From Maribacter algarum (ex Zhang et al. 2020) (GTDB taxonomy: Bacteria > Bacteroidota > Bacteroidia > Flavobacteriales > Flavobacteriaceae), in the NCBI RefSeq assembly GCF_005885635.1, contig NZ_VATY01000001.1:1798001-1862000 (forward strand): a stretch of 64,000 bases of DNA. Reading direction: 5' to 3'. Positions 48,761 to 58,260 of the stretch are shown here, in pieces. The translations under genes and the position numbers were made by a program. The notes under the pieces were generated by a model. It saw only the letters and a program-made list of their open reading frames with translations. It was not told where the DNA came from and did not search any database. How positions within the stretch are numbered: the stretch's first letter is position 1; each line of letters starts with the position of its first letter.

Positions 48761-49432
48761 ATGGAAAGGCTTTTACAATCTGTTAAAATCGGAATTAATG
48801 AAAAAATATACCTTAAAGATCCTGAGTCTTCAGATTTAGGCAAACGTATTGTTGAGCAGAGCATATTAATGATTGATGAAATAGGTTTTGAAAGTTTCAC
48901 GTTCAAAAAGTTAGGGTTAAAAATTGGTTCGAATGAGAGTTCGATATATCGTTATTTCGAGAATAAACACAAACTGCTTTTGTACCTAGCTTCATGGTAT
49001 TGGGGATGGTTGGAATATCAATTGGTTTTTTCAACCAATAGCATTACTGACCCTTTTAAAAAGTTAGAAAAAGCAATAGAAATCGTTACTAAATCCACAG
49101 TGGAAGATTCCGCTTTTTCTCATATCAATGAAGTCTTGTTGAATAAAATCGTAATCAATGAGTATTCAAAATCATATTTGACGAAGGAAGTCGATACAGA
49201 AAATAAGGAAGGCTATTTTGTGATATATAAAAGATTGGTGTCGCGAATTAGTGAAATGGTAAATGCTGTAAATAAAGATTATGCCTATCCAAGTAGTTTG
49301 GCCAGCACTATTTTAGAAGGGTCTCTGCACCAACATTTTTTGAAAGACCACTTTAGCTCTTTAACTGACTGTCATAAAAATGATGATCCTACCAAATACT
49401 TTCTTCATTTGGTAACAACCCTACTTAAATAA
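48761..49432 (+). CDS. TetR/AcrR-type transcriptional regulator
   Basis: The 223-residue protein from ATG 48761 has a TetR-type helix-turn-helix: KRIVEQSILMIDEIGFESFTFKKLGLKIGSNESSIYRYFENKHKLLLYLASWYW. The C-terminal ligand domain is helical and unassigned. It precedes the ABC/HlyD/TolC exporter genes by 9 nt and so is the obvious local repressor. Palindromic half-sites overlapping its own -7 box suggest autoregulation. A GTG two codons upstream is an alternative start. Confidence 0.9.
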   Translation: MERLLQSVKIGINEKIYLKDPESSDLGKRIVEQSILMIDEIGFESFTFKKLGLKIGSNESSIYRYFENKHKLLLYLASWYWGWLEYQLVFSTNSITDPFKKLEKAIEIVTKSTVEDSAFSHINEVLLNKIVINEYSKSYLTKEVDTENKEGYFVIYKRLVSRISEMVNAVNKDYAYPSSLASTILEGSLHQHFLKDHFSSLTDCHKNDDPTKYFLHLVTTLLK

Positions 49433-49441
49433 TCAAAGCAT

Positions 49442-51106
49442 ATGGCTAAAAATGTTTTAACCTCTTGGCAGAGGCTAATAGGTATGTTGAAACTGGACAA
49501 GAGGGATGTTTTACAGACCTTTTACTATGCTATTTTCGCAGGGTTTGTCAACCTTTCATTGCCCTTGGGAATTCAAGCCATTATCAACTTAATTCAGGGT
49601 GCTCAAATAAGCACTTCATGGGTTATCCTGGTTATTTTAGTGACAGGGGGAGTTGCCTTTGGAGGTATTCTGCAATTGATGCAAATACGTATTATTGAAA
49701 ATTTACAACAAAAGATTTTTACCCGGGCATCATTTGAGTTTACGTACAGATTCCCAAAAATTAAGATGAGCGAGCTCCGCGATTACTATCCGCCAGAGCT
49801 AGCAAATCGCTTTTTTGACACCTTGAATGTACAGAAAGGGTTATCTAAAGTTTTATTAGACGTTCCTGCTTCGGTGCTACAGATTATTTTCGGACTATTA
49901 TTGTTATCCTTCTATCATCCTTTTTTTATAATCTACGGGATACTATTACTACTTCTTATTTATGTGGTTTTTAAGTTCACCGTACAAAAGGGAATGGATA
50001 CCAGTTTGAACGAATCACAACAAAAGTATAAGGTTGCCCATTGGATTCAGGAAGTAGCAAGGTCTCTTGTTAGTTTTAAACTATCGGGCAAAACCAGCTT
50101 AGCAGTGGACAAGAATGATTTGCTAGTGACTGATTATTTAGAAGCTCGGGAGAGTCATTTTCGTATTCTGGTCATTCAATTTATTCAAATGATTGGGTTT
50201 AAGGTTTTGGTTACAGGTGGACTATTGTTGATAGGAGGGCTTTTAGTATTGAACCAAGAAATGAACATTGGTCAGTTTGTAGCAGCAGAAATTATTATTC
50301 TTTTAGTAATAAGCTCGGTTGAGAAACTCATTCGAGGCCTAGAAACTTTTTATGATTTGTTAACTTCTTTAGAAAAACTGGGCCAAGTTGTAGATAAAGA
50401 TTTAGAGTATCAACAAGGAGAATTTCCATTATCGGAAACTGATGAATTTAATGTGGAGTTGGAAGATGTTTCATTTGGTGTTAACGGGAATGAGAATATT
50501 TTGACGGATATTTCGATGAAAATCGAGCCAAAAAGCACGCAACTAATTGTTGGTTCAAACGGTTCGGGCAAGTCTACGCTTCTTCGATTGATTGCCGGTA
50601 TTCTAGAACCTAGTGACGGGGATATTTATATTAATAATACCTCATTAAGGGGCATCAACCCGAATCATTATCGTTCCTTCATAGGGCAATCATTGTTAGA
50701 AGAAAGTCCGTTTGAAGGAACTATTCTTGAGAACATAACTTTTGGCGATAAGACTATTCCACAGAAGGACTTACAATGGGCCATAGAATCTGTTGGTTTG
50801 CAAGAGTTCGTTAAAAAACAGCCTAAAGGATTAAATACCATAATTTATCCGGAAGGCAAGCAAATACCCAATACGGTAGCTAAAAAAATTGTTTTGGCTA
50901 GAAGTGTAGTACATAAACCGAAATTATTGTTACTCAAAGATCCTTTAAATCAGTTCGATGAAATTGATGCCCTGAGTATAATGAATTTCTTAATTGATAA
51001 AAGCAATCCATGGTCATTGGTAGTAGTTAGTCAGGATCAAAAATGGATTGGTCGCTGCGAAAAAATCATCACTATGGATCATGGAAAAATCGTTTCCGTA
51101 AACTAA
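49442..51106 (+). CDS. ABC exporter subunit with degenerate ATPase domain
   Basis: The 554-residue protein has an ABC type-I exporter membrane domain (about five or six helices, residues 25-305) and a nucleotide-binding domain (about 335-554). Walker A is intact (VGSNGSGKST, 370-379) and the Q-loop Gln (416) is present. However, the signature LSGGQ is replaced by GKQIPNTVAKK, Walker B ends LLLLKDP instead of LLLLDEP (Lys499, Asp500), and the H-loop His is Gln (VVVSQDQ). So ATP hydrolysis by this subunit is doubtful. It is followed by an HlyD and a TolC gene, so it belongs to a type-I-like export complex. No peptidase domain. Confidence 0.85.
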   Translation: MAKNVLTSWQRLIGMLKLDKRDVLQTFYYAIFAGFVNLSLPLGIQAIINLIQGAQISTSWVILVILVTGGVAFGGILQLMQIRIIENLQQKIFTRASFEFTYRFPKIKMSELRDYYPPELANRFFDTLNVQKGLSKVLLDVPASVLQIIFGLLLLSFYHPFFIIYGILLLLLIYVVFKFTVQKGMDTSLNESQQKYKVAHWIQEVARSLVSFKLSGKTSLAVDKNDLLVTDYLEARESHFRILVIQFIQMIGFKVLVTGGLLLIGGLLVLNQEMNIGQFVAAEIIILLVISSVEKLIRGLETFYDLLTSLEKLGQVVDKDLEYQQGEFPLSETDEFNVELEDVSFGVNGNENILTDISMKIEPKSTQLIVGSNGSGKSTLLRLIAGILEPSDGDIYINNTSLRGINPNHYRSFIGQSLLEESPFEGTILENITFGDKTIPQKDLQWAIESVGLQEFVKKQPKGLNTIIYPEGKQIPNTVAKKIVLARSVVHKPKLLLLKDPLNQFDEIDALSIMNFLIDKSNPWSLVVVSQDQKWIGRCEKIITMDHGKIVSVN

Positions 51107-51111
51107 AAGTT

Positions 51112-52464
51112 ATGCTGAACATCTCTAAAAATCCATTAAACAAAACAGTCCATCTAACAGGTTTCAAATCAACGGACAAGGTATTTCATCAAAGGCATTA
51201 CAAGCACTTTAATCGTTTTTTGCTGGGGTCTGCCATCTTCGGGCTTATTGTCCTTTTCTTACCATGGACGCAGAACATTCGAGGCAATGGCTACTTGACC
51301 ACCTTGAAGCCCGACCAGAGGCCTCAGACGATACAATCACCAATTCCGGGTAGAATTGAAAAGTGGTATGTGCAAGAAGGTGATTACGTCAAGAAGGGCG
51401 ACACCATCTTGTTCATTTCTGAAGTCAAAAACGAATATTTTGACCCAAATTTGGTAGAGCGTACCGGCGATCAGATTAAGGCTAAAAGCGCCTCGGTTAG
51501 CTCATATGAGGGCAAGGTAAAAGCATTACGCAATCAAATGGCATCTTTGTCGAATGAGCGAAAGTTGAAATTAGAACAAGCTAAGAACAAATTAATGCAG
51601 TCAAATCTAAAGGTGCAAAGCGACAGTATCGATTTAGAGGCTGCAAAGACCAATATCAGTATTGCTCAAAAGCAATATGACCGGATAGCGCAGTTGCAGT
51701 CAGAAGGCCTAAAAGCAGTAACTGATGTTGAAGAAAAACGTTTAAAATTACAAGAGACTCAGGCGAAATTGATATCTCAGGAGAATAAGTTGCTTGCAGC
51801 TAAAAATGAAGTCATTAATGCCCAGGTAGAAATCAGCCGCGTGCAAAATGAATATAACAACAAGATTTCAAAAGCAGAAAGCGATATGTTCACGGCACAA
51901 TCGAGTCAATTTGATTCTGAAGCACAAGTGACAAAGCTAGAAAATGAGTTTGCCAACTATGAGATACGAAATAAGATGTACTACATTCAGGCACCTCAAA
52001 ATGGATTCATCAATAAGGCCCTTCAAGGTGGTATTGGTCAAACCTTCAAGGAAGGGGAAGCCCTCTTAGGTATTATGCCTTCGGATATTGATATGGCTGT
52101 AGAGACCTTCGTTGAGCCGCTTGACTTACCCTTAATTCACTTAGGAGAGAAAGTACGAATTCAATTTGATGGATGGCCCGCTATTGTTTTTAGCGGATGG
52201 CCCAATGTATCTTATGGTACGTATGGGGGAGAAGTGGTAGCTGTTGAAAGATTTATTAGTGACAACGGTAAATATAGAGTGTTACTTGCTCCTGATCCCG
52301 AAGATCATGATTGGCCTAAGGATATACGAGCAGGATCTGGAGCCTATACTATCGCGTTGCTTGAGGATGTACCGATTTGGTATGAACTATGGAGGCAATT
52401 GAATGGGTTCCCACCAAATTACTATCAACCGGAAGGTGAAACTATGAAAACTGCAAAAAAATAA
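51112..52464 (+). CDS. HlyD-family membrane fusion protein
   Basis: The 450-residue protein from ATG 51112 has an N-terminal transmembrane helix (about 38-58), a lipoyl-like half (SPIPGRIEKWYVQEGDYVKKGDTILFIS), a long coiled coil (about 118-285), the second lipoyl half (IQAPQNGFINKALQGGIGQTFKEGEALLGIMP) and a beta-barrel domain. It would bridge the inner-membrane exporter and the TolC-type channel. A longer frame from 51043 lies inside the ABC gene and is not used. The C-terminal extension (PIWYELWRQLNGFPPNYYQPEGE) is specific to this Bacteroidota type. Confidence 0.9.
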   Translation: MLNISKNPLNKTVHLTGFKSTDKVFHQRHYKHFNRFLLGSAIFGLIVLFLPWTQNIRGNGYLTTLKPDQRPQTIQSPIPGRIEKWYVQEGDYVKKGDTILFISEVKNEYFDPNLVERTGDQIKAKSASVSSYEGKVKALRNQMASLSNERKLKLEQAKNKLMQSNLKVQSDSIDLEAAKTNISIAQKQYDRIAQLQSEGLKAVTDVEEKRLKLQETQAKLISQENKLLAAKNEVINAQVEISRVQNEYNNKISKAESDMFTAQSSQFDSEAQVTKLENEFANYEIRNKMYYIQAPQNGFINKALQGGIGQTFKEGEALLGIMPSDIDMAVETFVEPLDLPLIHLGEKVRIQFDGWPAIVFSGWPNVSYGTYGGEVVAVERFISDNGKYRVLLAPDPEDHDWPKDIRAGSGAYTIALLEDVPIWYELWRQLNGFPPNYYQPEGETMKTAKK

Positions 52465-52465
52465 A

Positions 52466-53869
52466 ATGCGAAACTATTTCACATTCATATTGCTTCTTTT
52501 TATCACTTTGCTTAAAGTTCAGGCACAAGATTCTATAGTTTTGGGCTTTAATGAGTATTTGGGTTATGTAAAAAAGTTTCACCCAATTGCGAAGCAGGCA
52601 GAGTTGACTTTGGGCATGGGTCAAGCGAATTTGATGAAGGCGCGAGGTGGTTTTGACCCGAAAATTGAAGTTGACTACAATCGTAAAGATTTCAAGGGAA
52701 CGAAATATTACGACCGTTTAAATGCAACTTTCAAAATTCCCACTTGGTATGGAATTGAACTTAAGGGAAATTTTGAACAGAACGATGGTGACTTTTTGAA
52801 TCCTGCAGAGTCTGTTCCAACAGATGGTTTGTACAGTGCTGGTGTTTCTATGTCCCTAGGACAAGGTCTATGGATTAATGAGCGTATGGCTACTTTAAAG
52901 CAAGCCAAATACTTCAGAGAGCAATCCAAAGCAGACCGTGATTTGTTGGTCAACCAGATTCTATATGATGCATCATTAGCCTATTTTGATTGGTTGCAGG
53001 CCTATAACGAAGCTACGATTTACCAGAATTTCTTGGAAAATGCCGGCATTCGTTTTGATGGCACGAAAAAACGAGCATTATCTGGTGATATTGCCGCTAT
53101 TGATACGGTCGAAGCTAAAATTGCTTTTCAAAATAGGGCTTTGAGTTTAGAACAAGCTAAAGTGAAACTGATGAAGCGTTCTTTGGAGTTATCGAATTTT
53201 CTATGGATGAATGATGAGATTCCAGTGGAGGTGCAGGCAAATGTCATTCCAGACACCAATATTGATGGAGATATCGATACTACTTTGGAAATTCTCGGGA
53301 AACCTTTGGATAGCTTTACACTAGAAAACCATCCGAAATTAAAGTCCTTGGGATATAAAATTGACGGACTCCGAGTTGAAAAAAATCTGAAAGCGAATAA
53401 ACTTTTACCCAAGATAGATTTGGAGTATAACTTCTTGACGGAAACCCCAGAGCTTATCAACTCCTTTGAAACACAAGAATATAAGGGGGGAATAAGTTTT
53501 CGATTCCCACTTTTCTTGAGAAAGGAGAGGGGCGACCTTAAATTGGCCAAGTTCAAATTAAAAGATGCCAAGTTTGATTTCGATAATGCCCAAGTGGCCC
53601 TACAGAATAAAATCGTAGCGATATATCGTGAATTGGAATCATTTGAAACTCAAAATATATTGATTGATGAAATCGTATCTAATTACAGCACGCTTTTAAC
53701 AGCAGAGGAGCGAAAATTCAGCTTTGGCGAAAGCTCCCTATTCTTGATCAACTCTCGAGAAAGTAAATTAATCGATGCCGAGCTGAAGCAAATAGCGGTT
53801 CAAAACAAATTCTATTACACCAAGGCGAAACTATTCAACAGTTTGGCGGTAAATCCTGAGAACCTGTAA
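52466..53869 (+). CDS. TolC-family outer-membrane channel protein
   Basis: The 467-residue protein has a signal peptide (cleavage after VQAQ) and the outer-membrane efflux protein layout of two repeated helical-barrel halves. It begins GFNEYLGYVKKFHPIAKQAELTLGMGQANLMKARGGFDPKIEVDYN and its second half carries LKANKLLPKIDLEYNFLTETPE and FRFPLFLRKERGDLKLAKFKLKDAK. It starts 1 nt after the HlyD gene, completing the ABC-HlyD-TolC tripartite exporter. The cargo is unknown; no secreted-protein gene with a clear C-terminal secretion signal lies alongside. Confidence 0.9.
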   Translation: MRNYFTFILLLFITLLKVQAQDSIVLGFNEYLGYVKKFHPIAKQAELTLGMGQANLMKARGGFDPKIEVDYNRKDFKGTKYYDRLNATFKIPTWYGIELKGNFEQNDGDFLNPAESVPTDGLYSAGVSMSLGQGLWINERMATLKQAKYFREQSKADRDLLVNQILYDASLAYFDWLQAYNEATIYQNFLENAGIRFDGTKKRALSGDIAAIDTVEAKIAFQNRALSLEQAKVKLMKRSLELSNFLWMNDEIPVEVQANVIPDTNIDGDIDTTLEILGKPLDSFTLENHPKLKSLGYKIDGLRVEKNLKANKLLPKIDLEYNFLTETPELINSFETQEYKGGISFRFPLFLRKERGDLKLAKFKLKDAKFDFDNAQVALQNKIVAIYRELESFETQNILIDEIVSNYSTLLTAEERKFSFGESSLFLINSRESKLIDAELKQIAVQNKFYYTKAKLFNSLAVNPENL

Positions 53870-53953
53870 GTTTTTTGAATAAAATCTACTAATATGACTT
53901 ATCTCATGAAAGGATATCATATTGTGGGTTAGTTTTGAATTTTGTAAAAAATT

Positions 53954-54580
53954 ATGGAAAATAATATAGTAGAAAAAACAACAGAATTGCTGATACAAGA
54001 AAGTACTTCAAAGGCAGTTTCATATACTGAATATAGAACGTTGGTAAAGCAATTGGCCGAAAAAGGAAAGTCAACAGGCCCAGAACAAACAGAAGCGCTG
54101 ACCAACTACACTCAATTGAATGACCGCCGCATGAAGCGTTGGGACAAGACGTTGAAGTTCAGTGAAGAAGCCCTAGAGAAGATTTCAAAAATCGATTCTA
54201 AAATTACATGGTTGGTATTGACCGAGAGTTGGTGTGGTGATGCTTCACCAGCACTTCCTGTAATGCATAAAATAACACAGTTGAATCCGAATATATCTTT
54301 GAAGATTATTCTTCGGGATGAAAATGTTGATTTAATGAATCGATTTTTGACCAACGGGGGTATGTCTATTCCGAAGTTAATTGCAATCGATGATGCTACT
54401 AAAGAAGTAATTGGAGGTTGGGGTCCACGTTCAAAAGCTGCAACACAACTTGTTGAAGATTATAAAGAACAGCACGGAACGCTTACCGCAGAGTTCAAAC
54501 AAGACCTTCAAGTTTGGTATAATAAAGATAAAGGGCAAAGTGTGTTGGAAGATTTGTTAGCGAGCCTTCCCCTGAAATAA
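53954..54580 (+). CDS. Thioredoxin-family protein with single cysteine motif
   Basis: The 208-residue protein has a helical N-terminal part (about 1-75) and a thioredoxin-like domain with TESWCGDASPALPVMHKI, in which the usual C-x-x-C is C-G-D-A, so only one cysteine remains. The cis-proline motif (GGMSIPKLIAI) and GGWGPRSKAA follow. Cytosolic, with no signal. The one-cysteine form occurs widely in Bacteroidota (thioredoxin_9-type) and may act in disulfide exchange with a partner thiol. It is 84 nt downstream of the TolC gene, probably a separate unit. Its end overlaps the convergent TonB-like gene by 24 nt. Confidence 0.85.
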   Translation: MENNIVEKTTELLIQESTSKAVSYTEYRTLVKQLAEKGKSTGPEQTEALTNYTQLNDRRMKRWDKTLKFSEEALEKISKIDSKITWLVLTESWCGDASPALPVMHKITQLNPNISLKIILRDENVDLMNRFLTNGGMSIPKLIAIDDATKEVIGGWGPRSKAATQLVEDYKEQHGTLTAEFKQDLQVWYNKDKGQSVLEDLLASLPLK

Positions 54581-55291
54581 ATAGGTGATTGTACCTTTCT
54601 GCGAAGGTTTTCCTGAATCTCCGCTAAACTTTGCTTTCAAAGCGTATGCAATAGCATTGTCAACTAGACAACCATTTGAAGTACCTGAACTTTTTTCGTT
54701 AAAATCAGCTTCAGCTACATTCCCAAGCGCATCTACTTTGATGTTGATAACAACTTTACCACCTTCGATACATGTGTAAATTGGAGGCGGTAATCTATAG
54801 TTATTTCGATCTACCAAAGAATAGGAAACTGAAGTTCTTCGTGCAGCAAGATTATTTGTAAACTCTTTTTTTTCTGCTTCCTTTTCACCTAATTTCTGTT
54901 TGGCTTCTTCCCTTTTTTTCTTGAGTTCCTTAACACGTTCTGAGTATTCTCCATCATCCATTAAGTCGTTAGGGTCACTATCTTCTGCCGCGGCCTGTTC
55001 AGCCATTAATTCCTCTAAAGTTTGCAGGGGTTCAGGTTCTCCGTAGGTAGGCTTTGCAGTTTCGTTATAGGCCATATGGCTTTTGACTGGGTCCGCTTCT
55101 GCCATTTTTTCAAGCATCTCCTTCTCCTTCAAAAGCTCTTCGATATCTTCTTCGGCCAGCATCATCTCTACAATGTATTCATCATCTTGACTCCCAACTT
55201 CCCCCAAGGTAATGTTGAATAAAATCAACACCACAATCCCCATCGAGAAAAAGGTAATTAAAAATGATAACTGTTTGCGATTTAGATGCAT
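54557..55291 (-). CDS. TonB-like energy transducer or envelope protein
   Basis: The 244-residue protein has one N-terminal transmembrane helix (about 9-30), a charged coiled-coil linker (about 40-145; KELKKKREEAKQKLGEKEAEKKE) and a C-terminal domain resembling the TonB/TolA fold (GGKVVINIKVDALGNVAEADFN, AYALKAKF). It lacks the proline-rich spacer of classic TonB. It may energise one of the many receptors or serve as a TolA-like envelope protein. Its end overlaps the thioredoxin-like gene by 24 nt. Confidence 0.7.
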   Translation of the reverse strand: MHLNRKQLSFLITFFSMGIVVLILFNITLGEVGSQDDEYIVEMMLAEEDIEELLKEKEMLEKMAEADPVKSHMAYNETAKPTYGEPEPLQTLEELMAEQAAAEDSDPNDLMDDGEYSERVKELKKKREEAKQKLGEKEAEKKEFTNNLAARRTSVSYSLVDRNNYRLPPPIYTCIEGGKVVINIKVDALGNVAEADFNEKSSGTSNGCLVDNAIAYALKAKFSGDSGKPSQKGTITYLFQGKAR

Positions 55292-55346
55292 ACTTCTAGA
55301 ACTCTAATATCTAAAAATTATTTAATTTTTTCGTTGAACGGAAAAC

Positions 55347-56075
55347 TTAAGACTCAATTTGTTGTGAATCCTCTTGTTTTCCTAGTAAATCGTCCGCAAA
55401 AATGGTTGGATCGAGGGCTTTATTTACGTTGTAATCCCCTATTTTGGTTCTTCTCAGTTCAGATAAATGTCCACCTGAATCCAGCATTTTTCCAAAGTCA
55501 TGTGCTAAAGACCGTATATAAGTGCCTTTAGTGCAGACTACTCTGAAATCTACCTTAGGCATATTGATAGATGTAATCTCAAACTCTGAAATGGTAATCT
55601 TCCTTTTTTTGATTTCAACCTCTTTTCCTTCACGTGCATATTCATAGAGCCGTCTACCATCTTTCTTTAGAGCAGAAAAAATTGGAGGAAGTTGCTCGAT
55701 TTCGCCGATAAACTTAGCAACGACTTTATGAATCTTTTCCTCTGATATGTGCTGCGTAGGGTAATTTTTATCTACCGCGGTTTCTAAATCATATGAAGGT
55801 GTCGTGGCTCCTAAAGTAATGGTGCCCGTATACTCTTTGATTTGTCCTTGCAGCTCATTTATAGTTTTTGTAAACTTTCCCGTGCATATCAAAAGCAAAC
55901 CAGTAGCTAATGGGTCGAGGGTTCCAGCGTGACCAATTTTGATTTTTTTTAGACTGAATTTCTTTCGAATGGCCCATTTTAGCTTGTTTACAGCCTGAAA
56001 TGATGACCAGCCGAGCGGTTTGTCAATAAGCAGTAACTGTCCGTTTAGGAAATCTTCTTTGGTTCTCGTATCCAT
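55347..56075 (-). CDS. truB: tRNA pseudouridine(55) synthase TruB
   Basis: The 242-residue enzyme makes pseudouridine 55 in the T-loop of tRNA. It has the catalytic motif KIGHAGTLDPLATGLLLICTGKFTK (Asp in LDP) and KGTYIRSLAHDFGKMLDSGGHLSELRRTKIG. It lacks the C-terminal PUA extension found in longer TruB proteins, as is usual in this group. It is 28 nt downstream of uppP, in the ftsX-DUF3098-uppP-truB order typical of Bacteroidota. Confidence 0.96.
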   Translation of the reverse strand: MDTRTKEDFLNGQLLLIDKPLGWSSFQAVNKLKWAIRKKFSLKKIKIGHAGTLDPLATGLLLICTGKFTKTINELQGQIKEYTGTITLGATTPSYDLETAVDKNYPTQHISEEKIHKVVAKFIGEIEQLPPIFSALKKDGRRLYEYAREGKEVEIKKRKITISEFEITSINMPKVDFRVVCTKGTYIRSLAHDFGKMLDSGGHLSELRRTKIGDYNVNKALDPTIFADDLLGKQEDSQQIES

Positions 56076-56102
56076 TTTGAAGAAAATTACGGGGTCAGTT
56101 AA

Positions 56103-56897
56103 TTATCCCCAAAAACCATACCCAATTGCAATTAAACCTACAATCAAGCAGTAAATAGCAAAGTAAGAAAGTTTACTCTTTTTAACCAATTGAATCATCC
56201 AAGTGCAGGCGGCCAACCCAGCGACGAAAGCAGCAATAAATCCTGCGCCCATGGCAACATTGTTTTCTCCAGTAAAAGTGAGGTCGCCACTTAAAAGGTC
56301 TTTTCCTATTTTTCCGAAAATCAGTGGAACAACCATTAAGAAAGAAAAACGAGCGGCCTTTGTTTTATCAACACCCAAAAGTACCGAAGTTGATATTGTA
56401 GCACCACTTCTTGAAATACCCGGGAGCATTGCAATGGCTTGGGATACACCAACAATAAACGCATTTTTAAAACTCACTTTCTTGTCAGTGTCTTTTGCTT
56501 TATCCGCAAAATATAATAGTACCGCAGTAATCAATAGCATAAAGCCAACGAATCGAATATTACCTCCAAAAAAAGCTTCCAATTGTTCCTCGAAAAACAG
56601 GCCAACAAAGACCGCGGGCAGCATAGAAACTATAATTTTTAATGAAAACTGTGTTTCTTCATTCCATTTGAAACTAAAGAGTCCGCGGAGTATTTCCCAA
56701 ACATCCTTTCTAAAAACCACAATGGTACTTAACGCCGTAGCAAAATGAAGTACAACTGTGAATAGCAAACTTTCTTCGGGAACGGAATTATCCCCTAAAA
56801 TTGCTTTTCCCAATTCTAAGTGTCCGCTAGATGATACTGGTAGAAATTCGGTTAATCCTTGAATGATGCCAAGGATGATTGCGTCAAGAATATCCAA
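56103..56897 (-). CDS. uppP: Undecaprenyl-diphosphate phosphatase
   Basis: The 264-residue inner-membrane enzyme recycles the lipid carrier for peptidoglycan and other envelope polymers. It has about eight helices and both family motifs: GIIQGLTEFLPVSSSGHLEL near the N-terminus (catalytic Glu and His) and AMLPGISRSGATISTSVLLG in the centre (Arg/Ser). It starts on the base before the stop of DUF3098, so the genes are tightly linked. Confidence 0.97.
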   Translation of the reverse strand: MDILDAIILGIIQGLTEFLPVSSSGHLELGKAILGDNSVPEESLLFTVVLHFATALSTIVVFRKDVWEILRGLFSFKWNEETQFSLKIIVSMLPAVFVGLFFEEQLEAFFGGNIRFVGFMLLITAVLLYFADKAKDTDKKVSFKNAFIVGVSQAIAMLPGISRSGATISTSVLLGVDKTKAARFSFLMVVPLIFGKIGKDLLSGDLTFTGENNVAMGAGFIAAFVAGLAACTWMIQLVKKSKLSYFAIYCLIVGLIAIGYGFWG

Positions 56898-57164
56898 TTA
56901 CTTTTTCTTCTTATGGGGATTCAACAAAATAGCATAGACCTCGATGCCAAGACCTATAAGCACTAAAGTCGGCGCCAATCTAATGCGCTGAAAATTGTAG
57001 ATATCTTCACTAAAGACATTCGGGTCGTCACTACCACCACCGCTCATTAAAATAAAGCCCAACGCGATAAACGCAATGCCAACAAACATGAACATGTAGT
57101 TCTTTTTTTGGAATATAAACTCCTGTCTTGGCTGTTCAATATTATTTTTTTGATTCTTGCCCAT
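56898..57164 (-). CDS. DUF3098 family membrane protein
   Basis: The 88-residue protein has an N-terminal polar part, then two transmembrane helices (about 25-44 and 65-82). Between them lies the motif GGGSDDPNVFSEDIYNFQRIRLAPTLVLIGL, which is diagnostic of DUF3098. A lysine tail (PHKKKK) ends it. It is always found next to uppP and ftsX in Bacteroidota, which suggests a role in division or envelope synthesis; the molecular function is unknown. Confidence 0.92.
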   Translation of the reverse strand: MGKNQKNNIEQPRQEFIFQKKNYMFMFVGIAFIALGFILMSGGGSDDPNVFSEDIYNFQRIRLAPTLVLIGLGIEVYAILLNPHKKKK

Positions 57165-57270
57165 ATCGCAAATTTAAGTAAAAGTTATTCGTTTTTGAGT
57201 ATTGATCTAAGTCACGACTTATTTTCTAGTCTATCGTCTCATATCTGGCAGGGCAATGGTCAAGATTTTT

Positions 57271-58149
57271 TTAGTAATACAATTCGTCAGTACGAAGATT
57301 TAGAAAACGCTGTGCTGCAAAATAGGTGCTTAACCATGATATTAGGGCTCCTAAAACAAAAACTCCAACGAAAAGAATAATTAGAATTGTAGGGTCGTCA
57401 AATAAGCCCAACTCAGGATAGTTCTCGTTTATATAGTACAGCACCGCTCCTAAAGCTAATAGAGCAACAAGGGCACCTAGCATACCAAGCTTGAGATTCG
57501 TCCAAATAAAAGGCCTTCTGATAAAGGTTTTGGTGGCGCCCACCATTTGCATTGTTTTTATGATAAAGCGTTTTGAATAAATCGACAATCGAATGGAACT
57601 ATTAATCAAGAGGACAGCAATAAAAGTGAATATACCACTAGCGATAAGAATCCAAAGGCTTATTTTTTTGACATTATCATTTAGCAAACCTACTAGAGGT
57701 TGGTCGTAGCTGACTTCTTCAACATATCCTTTAGCGGTGATTTCAGCAGCGATTTCTTCTATTTTTTCTGGGGATACAAAATCAGCATTCAGATTCACAT
57801 CAATGGAATTTTTTAGTGGATTATACCCTAAAAACTCAATAAAGTTCTCCCCGATTTCCTCTGTATGTTTTTCAGCGGCCTCTTCTTTAGACACGTATGT
57901 GGCTGTTTTGGTATACTCCGCCATGGCGAGACTCTTCTGAAGCTGGTCGATTTCTACCTCCTTGGCACTTTCCTTTAAATAGACCGATATGGTGATCTGT
58001 TCTTTAAAGTGGTCAGCCATTTTTTTGGTGTTCAGCACTAGCAGCCCAAGAATTCCCAATAAAAAAAGCACTAGGGCAATACTCAAAACTACTGAGAAGT
58101 AGGATGATACTAGCTTTCGCTTTTGATATTGCTCGAAAGATTTGCCCAT
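57271..58149 (-). CDS. ftsX: Cell division protein FtsX
   Basis: The 292-residue inner-membrane protein starts at ATG 58149 (GKSFEQYQKRKLVSSYFSVVLSIALVLFLLG). A longer frame to 58254 lacks family similarity. It has one helix, a periplasmic domain of about 125 residues (KADHFKEQITISVYLKESA, YVSKEEAAEKH), and three C-terminal helices (SKRFIIKTMQMVGATKTFIRRPF before the second, a hallmark). With FtsE it forms an ABC-type complex that activates septal peptidoglycan hydrolases. It is the first gene of the ftsX-DUF3098-uppP-truB cluster; ftsE is not in the window. Confidence 0.95.
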   Translation of the reverse strand: MGKSFEQYQKRKLVSSYFSVVLSIALVLFLLGILGLLVLNTKKMADHFKEQITISVYLKESAKEVEIDQLQKSLAMAEYTKTATYVSKEEAAEKHTEEIGENFIEFLGYNPLKNSIDVNLNADFVSPEKIEEIAAEITAKGYVEEVSYDQPLVGLLNDNVKKISLWILIASGIFTFIAVLLINSSIRLSIYSKRFIIKTMQMVGATKTFIRRPFIWTNLKLGMLGALVALLALGAVLYYINENYPELGLFDDPTILIILFVGVFVLGALISWLSTYFAAQRFLNLRTDELYY

Positions 58150-58260
58150 AGTAGGTGTTGAGTAGGTAAAGTTAGGAAAGTAAATTGAATCACACCTGTA
58201 TATAGTTTCGGTTTCTAATATTTGAAAGATATCTTCGTTAGAACTACGAATCAAAACTAA

